This document shows, one piece after another, positions 1-3,663 of a stretch of 6,625 bases of DNA. The position numbers and the translations under genes were made by a program. Positions within the stretch are counted from its first letter, which is position 1, and the number at the start of each line of letters is the position of its first letter. Origin of the DNA: Alphaproteobacteria bacterium (lineage in GTDB: Bacteria; Pseudomonadota; Alphaproteobacteria; Rhizobiales; Devosiaceae); contig JAADFY010000082.1 of the NCBI GenBank assembly GCA_013152625.1, positions 3,114-9,738 of the forward strand, in the 5' to 3' direction. The notes under the pieces are model-generated. The model did no database searches. It saw only the letters and a list, made by a program, of their open reading frames with translations, and was not told the origin of the DNA.

Positions 1-134
1 AACCCATCCAGTTTCTGTTTTCTCATTTCAGTGCGCAGGGCGGCCAAACGAGGTTCAATAAGCGCGGGGTCGGAGCGTTGGCTGAAGTCCTGAAATTGAG
101 GGGGCATCGGGGGCCTGTTTGGTGTTTTTACCAT
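1..134 (-). CDS. Xaa-Pro aminopeptidase (aminopeptidase P) family protein, N-terminal fragment
   Basis: Only the first 44 codons, from an ATG at 134-132, lie in the window; the gene continues past the left edge. The visible protein has a Pro-rich start, then an SDPALIEPRLAALR segment, and ends in KQKLDG. This matches the start of the N-terminal creatinase-like domain of alphaproteobacterial aminopeptidase P proteins, where a 'F..F...SDP...RLAALR..M...GLDGF' pattern precedes the first strand. Such enzymes are cytoplasmic dinuclear metallopeptidases that remove the first residue from peptides with proline second. The catalytic domain is outside the window, so activity cannot be judged. A second in-frame ATG at 107-105 (codon 10) is a possible start; neither has a clear Shine-Dalgarno sequence. 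The gene lies 109 bp downstream of prmA on the same strand. The family call rests on a short stretch and on memory of the family. Confidence 0.68.
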   Translation of the reverse strand, partial: MVKTPNRPPMPPQFQDFSQRSDPALIEPRLAALRTEMRKQKLDG

Positions 135-205
135 GCGTGGAAGAAATGGCTGGTGTGAGTGAACCAACCTAACCGGTGTAGCCGGCCGCGCCTATGTGGG
201 GGGTT

Positions 206-242
206 CAAGAAAATACAGATCGATCCCGAAGGCACCATCGAT
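206..242 (-). terminator. Weak terminator-like hairpin after prmA
   Basis: Immediately after the prmA stop, read on the minus strand, two copies of ATCGAT (242-237 and 224-219) can pair. Inside them a CC-TTCG-GG mini-stem with a stable TTCG loop can form, leaving a four-base GGTG bulge. The next bases on that strand include TATTTTCTT (about 214-206), a modest T-rich run. The outer stem is AT-rich and the T run is interrupted, so termination would be inefficient at best. It may only reduce read-through into the aminopeptidase gene, or be chance. Confidence 0.25.
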
Positions 243-243
243 A

Positions 244-1110
244 TCAAACGCTAACTTCGAACATTAATGTCGACCACCCGTTCAAATTGGCCTGGTGGCG
301 CAAAACCATGCCGCTTTCAAGATAGGCGCTGGTGACCCGCAAAACCTGACGTTCGAGCAACCCTGAAACAATGATGGTCGCCCTCGGGGCGGCCATTTTC
401 GCGATCTGCGGTGCCATTTCAATGACCGGTCCGGCCAGAATGTTGGCCATTATCAAGTCAAACGGGGCCGAAGCGGCAATGCGGGTGTCATCAAGTGAAC
501 TTGCCAAAAGGGTTTCAACGAGATGGTCAACGCCGTTTGACCGGGCATTTTCGTCAGCCACCAGGACCGCTTTTGGGTCGTTGTCTGTTGCAAGAACCTG
601 CCTGCCAAGCCGTTTGGCGGCGGCAATGGCCAAAATGCCGCTACCGGTGCCGATATCAATAATGGTTTTCGGCACCTGATGGCGAATAGCCCGATCCAGG
701 GCCCGCAGGCAGCCTGATGTGGATTCATGGTGGCCGGTGCCAAAGGCCTGTCCGGCGTTGATCTGCACGCTGACCATGGCCGGGGCCGGCGGTCGGACGT
801 CATGGCTGCCGTGAATGAAAAATCCGCCGGCAACGACCGGGGCGAGATTTTTCAGGGAGTGTTCCACCCAGTCGGTTTTTGGCAAGGGTTCCGTGGACAG
901 GCCCAGCGTTCCACCGAGCACCTTGCTTGAAATCTCGGCAAATAAATCCAAATCCGGTTTTTGAGTGCAGGTGGCTTCAAACACCCATTCACCGGAGGCC
1001 AGTTCATGGGCCGAGGCGGCCAGGGCCAGCCCTTCTTTGTCCATGACGGCATCTACCAGAGCGTAGGCCTGTTTTTTCGTGAGCGGGGTGGGGGTGGCGG
1101 GTACGGACAT
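244..1110 (-). CDS. prmA: Ribosomal protein L11 methyltransferase PrmA
   Basis: This 288-residue protein has the usual length for PrmA, a cytoplasmic enzyme that uses S-adenosylmethionine to trimethylate several amino groups of ribosomal protein L11. The N-terminal part (about 1-95) is the L11-recognition region and ends in the alphaproteobacterial-style DWVEHSLKNLAPVVAG (80-95). The family signature AFGTGHHEST is at 122-131. The methyltransferase fold follows: glycine-rich motif I DIGTGSGILAIAA (152-164), the acidic motif II DNDP (176-179), and FDLIMANIL (217-225) with the Asn-Ile-Leu of the active-site loop. SGLL at 249-252 is also typical. All key residues are present, so it should be active. 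The ATG at 1110 is 9 bases after the helicase stop, in the same frame, with CTTCCCCCC rather than a ribosome site between them. This suggests translation coupled to the upstream gene. An in-frame TGA directly upstream rules out an earlier start. Confidence 0.97.
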   Translation of the reverse strand: MSVPATPTPLTKKQAYALVDAVMDKEGLALAASAHELASGEWVFEATCTQKPDLDLFAEISSKVLGGTLGLSTEPLPKTDWVEHSLKNLAPVVAGGFFIHGSHDVRPPAPAMVSVQINAGQAFGTGHHESTSGCLRALDRAIRHQVPKTIIDIGTGSGILAIAAAKRLGRQVLATDNDPKAVLVADENARSNGVDHLVETLLASSLDDTRIAASAPFDLIMANILAGPVIEMAPQIAKMAAPRATIIVSGLLERQVLRVTSAYLESGMVLRHQANLNGWSTLMFEVSV

Positions 1111-1119
1111 GGGGGGAAG

Positions 1120-3594
1120 TCAGCCGGATTTGACGAAACTGTCGATGACTTTTTTTCGCCCCGCGCTTTCAAAATCAATCGTCAGCTTGTTGCCCTCGAC
1201 GCCGGCCACGGTGCCATAGCCGAATTTGAGATGCAAAATCCGCTGGCCAACGCCGTAGGCGGAACCGGAATTCACCGATCTGGCAACAAGCTCACCCTCG
1301 ATGAGAGGCCCGGGATCTGACCCCCTGTCCGCGTTCTGGCGCCGGGCGCGGCGCCAGCCGGGGCTTTGATAAACGCTCTGAAATGGGTCGGTTTTGTCAA
1401 AACGCGATGCTGTCTGCCGGCCGCCATAATTATAGCCGCCATAAGAAGACCCCGTATCGGTCACCGCCACCGCGTCGGGGGGCAATTCATCGAGAAAACG
1501 CGAGGGGACCGCCGTCTGCCACAGGCCATGAATGCGCCGGTTCTGGGCCAGGGATATTTTGCACCGGTAGCGGGCCCGGGTAATGCCCACATAACACAGC
1601 CGGCGCTCTTCTTCGAGGCCGGCGCGTCCGCTTTCATCCAGGGCGCGCTGATGGGGAAACAGACCTTCCTCCCAGCCGGGCAGAAAAACACTATCGAATT
1701 CGAGGCCCTTGGCCCCGTGCAGGGTCATGATGGAAATCGCGTCCTCGGCCTCGCCGCTATCGCGTTCCATAACCAGGGAAATATGTTCCAAAAACCCGCC
1801 CAGAGTTTCAAATTCACTCATGGAGCGAACCAGCTCCTTAAGGTTCTCAAGCCGACCCTGAGCATTGGCCGATTTGTCGTCCTGCCACATTCTCGTGTAG
1901 CCGCTTTCGTCCAGAATGGCTTCGGCCAGTTCATGGTGGGGCAACGCCTCGGCCCGAATGGCCCAGTCGTCAAACTGGGCCAGAAGCGCGTGCAGGGTGC
2001 TGCGCTGGCGGGGCTTGAGTTCTTCTGTTTCGCACAACTGGCGGGCCGATAGCATTAGGGGAATGGCCGAAGCGCGGGCGTGGTCGTGCAGGATTTTTAT
2101 TGTGGCGTCGCCAAGTCCGCGTTTGGGTACATTTACAATTCGCTCGAACGCGAGATCATCGGCACCCTGGTGGGTGGCCCGCAAATAGGCCAGGGCGTCG
2201 CGGATTTCACGGCGCTCGTAAAACCGCGGGCCGCCGATCACCCGGTAATTTAACCCCAGGGTGATGAAGCGCTCTTCAAACTCGCGCATCTGAAACGAGG
2301 CGCGAACCAGAATGGCCATGGAATTAAGGGCGTCGCCCTTGCGCTGGAGTTGCTCGATCTGCTCGCCGATCTGGCGGGCTTCCTCTTCGGAATCCCACAC
2401 CGATGTCACCGAAACGGGCTCACCTTCTTCGCCGACATCGGTTTGCAACGTTTTGCCCAGCCGGGCCTCATTGTGGGCGATGAGATGGGAGGCGGCGCGC
2501 AAAATGTTCGAGGTCGAGCGGTAATTGCGTTCCAGACGGATGGTTTTCGCGCCGGCAAAATCGGCTTCAAAGCGTAAGATATTGTCCACTTCCGCGCCGC
2601 GCCAGCCATAAATCGACTGATCGTCGTCGCCGACCACGCAGACATTGGCGGGGGTGTCGTTGCGGGGCTGGGCCAACAGACGCAGCCACAGGTACTGAGC
2701 GACATTGGTGTCCTGATACTCGTCGACCAGAATGAATTTGAACCGTTGCTGATAGGTTTCCAGAATGGCCGGGTTCTCCCGGAACAGCCTGATATTTTCC
2801 AGCAGCAGGTCGCCGAAATCAGCGGCGTTGAGCATTTTCAACCGGGCCTGATAATCGGTATAGATTTTTTGCGCCCGACCGTTTGCAAAATCGCCCGCAT
2901 CGGCGGCTTTGATCCGGTCGGGGCCAAGGCCACGGTTTTTCCACCCGTCAATCATCTGAGCCAACTGGCGGGCCGGCCAGCGCTTTTCGTCGATATTATC
3001 GGCGACAAGCAATTGCTTGATCAGGCGGACCTGATCGTCCGTGTCCAAAATCGTGAAATCGGATTTCAAGCCCACCAACTCGGCATGGTAGCGCAGCATT
3101 CGCGCGCCAATGGCATGAAAGGTACCCAGCCATGGCATGCCCTCCACCGCATGACCCACCAGCTCACCCACGCGGTTTTTCATTTCCCGGGCCGCTTTGT
3201 TAGTAAAAGTGACCGCTAAAATTTCCTGGCCCCGGGCGCGGCGGGTGGCCAGAATATGGGCAATGCGGGTAATGAGCACCCGGGTTTTGCCGGTGCCGGC
3301 CCCGGCCAGAACCAGCAACGGCCCGTCAATGGAGGTGACGGCAAGGGCCTGCTCGGCGTTCAACCCGTCGAGATAGGACGGGGTGCCGGTGCCCAGTTGC
3401 GAGGTGATCGGGCCGGTGGAAGGGGGAGCGGACTGGGGTTGAATGATAGACTTCCGGGCGTCGAATCTGATTTTGTTCTCATTGGCAATATAGGTCGCAT
3501 TTGCCCAATTGTATATGCGCAACCGGCGGGTATTGTTTTTCTCAGATTGCCATGAGCGACGGAACGGTTTGGCGTCGGCGTCCGGGTGGCTCAT
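1120..3594 (-). CDS. uvrD: UvrD/PcrA-type ATP-dependent DNA helicase (superfamily 1A)
   Basis: The 824-residue protein (from the ATG at 3594) carries every superfamily 1A helicase motif in order: Q motif LNAEQALAV (78-86), Walker A AGAGTGKT (97-104), TFTNKAAREM (129-138), Walker B VDEYQDT (290-296), GDDDQSIYGWRGA (322-334), RNYRST (356-361), TLHGAKGLEF (624-633) and YVGITRAR (668-675). A Gly/Tyr-rich linker (SSYGGYNYGG, 716-725) leads to a C-terminal Tudor-like domain (about 783-822, ending DSFVK), which in PcrA/UvrD contacts RNA polymerase. The family unwinds DNA 3' to 5' in excision and mismatch repair, clears RecA and supports transcription-coupled repair. An in-frame ATG at 3639 would add 15 residues (MASRSRRENSAPGVT), but it has no ribosome site, whereas 3594 has GGGGG five bases upstream. 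Residues 1-73 precede the conserved core and look disordered. The gene probably shares a transcript with prmA. It could equally be named pcrA; the family is certain, the start is not. Confidence 0.95.
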   Translation of the reverse strand: MSHPDADAKPFRRSWQSEKNNTRRLRIYNWANATYIANENKIRFDARKSIIQPQSAPPSTGPITSQLGTGTPSYLDGLNAEQALAVTSIDGPLLVLAGAGTGKTRVLITRIAHILATRRARGQEILAVTFTNKAAREMKNRVGELVGHAVEGMPWLGTFHAIGARMLRYHAELVGLKSDFTILDTDDQVRLIKQLLVADNIDEKRWPARQLAQMIDGWKNRGLGPDRIKAADAGDFANGRAQKIYTDYQARLKMLNAADFGDLLLENIRLFRENPAILETYQQRFKFILVDEYQDTNVAQYLWLRLLAQPRNDTPANVCVVGDDDQSIYGWRGAEVDNILRFEADFAGAKTIRLERNYRSTSNILRAASHLIAHNEARLGKTLQTDVGEEGEPVSVTSVWDSEEEARQIGEQIEQLQRKGDALNSMAILVRASFQMREFEERFITLGLNYRVIGGPRFYERREIRDALAYLRATHQGADDLAFERIVNVPKRGLGDATIKILHDHARASAIPLMLSARQLCETEELKPRQRSTLHALLAQFDDWAIRAEALPHHELAEAILDESGYTRMWQDDKSANAQGRLENLKELVRSMSEFETLGGFLEHISLVMERDSGEAEDAISIMTLHGAKGLEFDSVFLPGWEEGLFPHQRALDESGRAGLEEERRLCYVGITRARYRCKISLAQNRRIHGLWQTAVPSRFLDELPPDAVAVTDTGSSYGGYNYGGRQTASRFDKTDPFQSVYQSPGWRRARRQNADRGSDPGPLIEGELVARSVNSGSAYGVGQRILHLKFGYGTVAGVEGNKLTIDFESAGRKKVIDSFVKSG
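1336..1357. repeat. Perfect 8-bp inverted repeat inside the helicase gene
   Basis: CTGGCGCC (1336-1343) and GGCGCCAG (1350-1357) are exact reverse complements separated by six bases, GGGCGC. On the coding strand the element covers an Arg-rich part of the linker before the C-terminal Tudor-like domain (WRRARRQ). No T run follows on either strand, so it is not terminator-like. GC-rich Arg and Ala codons could produce it by chance. Confidence 0.5.
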
Positions 3595-3599
3595 AGTTA

Positions 3600-3604
3600 C
3601 CCCC
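3600..3604 (-). promoter_or_regulatory. Ribosome binding site supporting the internal helicase start
   Basis: On the minus strand GGGGG is followed by TAACT and then ATG (3594-3592). The spacing of five bases is good, and GGGGG can pair with the CCUCC tail of 16S rRNA with one G-U pair. The upstream ATG at 3639 is preceded only by an AT-rich GATTTTTA, so this site favours 3594 as the start. Confidence 0.45.
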
Positions 3605-3615
3605 GGGGCAGAATT

Positions 3616-3628
3616 TTCCCGTCGGGAA
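3616..3628. repeat. Operator-like 13-bp dyad
   Basis: TTCCCG-T-CGGGAA is a perfect palindrome around one central base. It is centred 28 bp upstream of the helicase ATG at 3594 and 42 bp upstream of the AsmA-family GTG. Its place in a tight divergent promoter region makes a repressor or activator site possible. No known regulator site is recognised in it, and if the helicase starts at 3639 these bases are coding. Confidence 0.35.
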
Positions 3629-3653
3629 CGGGATGCCATTAAAAATCTGGTAC

Positions 3654-3658
3654 GGGAG
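3654..3658 (+). promoter_or_regulatory. Ribosome binding site for the AsmA-family gene
   Basis: GGGAG lies five bases before the GTG at 3664, a good Shine-Dalgarno match and spacing. An in-frame TAA at 3640-3642 and the absence of any start codon between it and 3664 make this GTG the only reasonable start upstream of the membrane anchor. Confidence 0.7.
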
Positions 3659-3663
3659 CAAAC

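Larger units (their letters stand above)
3595..3663. promoter_or_regulatory. Divergent promoter region between the helicase and AsmA-family genes
   Basis: These 69 bp separate the preferred helicase start (3594, minus) from the AsmA-family start (3664, plus), so promoters or control sites for both genes should lie here or spill into the coding ends. It contains an AT-rich patch, CATTAAAAAT (3637-3646), in an otherwise GC-rich stretch, and a perfect dyad at 3616-3628. On the plus strand, TTTTCC (3614-3619) and CATTAA (3637-3642) are 17 bases apart and could act as weak -35/-10 boxes. They match the sigma-70 consensus poorly. No alphaproteobacterial LexA box (GTTC-N7-GTTC) was found, so SOS control of the helicase is not supported. 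The regulatory role is inferred from gene arrangement. Confidence 0.4.

Noticed and set aside
1366..2052. A 228-residue open frame on the plus strand
   Set aside because: It is antisense to the conserved helicase core (including motifs V and VI) and shows no domain or ribosome site of its own.
2746..3219. A 157-residue open frame on the plus strand
   Set aside because: It is the complement of the helicase region around Walker B and the preceding domain, with no independent support.
3364..3492. Frameshifted helicase start from an out-of-frame ATG near 3478
   Set aside because: The alternative frame runs to a TGA just before the conserved core, while the annotated frame enters the core without interruption, so no frameshift is needed.
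3561..3663. Possible LexA (SOS) box upstream of the helicase gene
   Set aside because: GAAC and GTTC tetramers occur, but none is followed after seven bases by a second copy, so the alphaproteobacterial direct-repeat box is absent.
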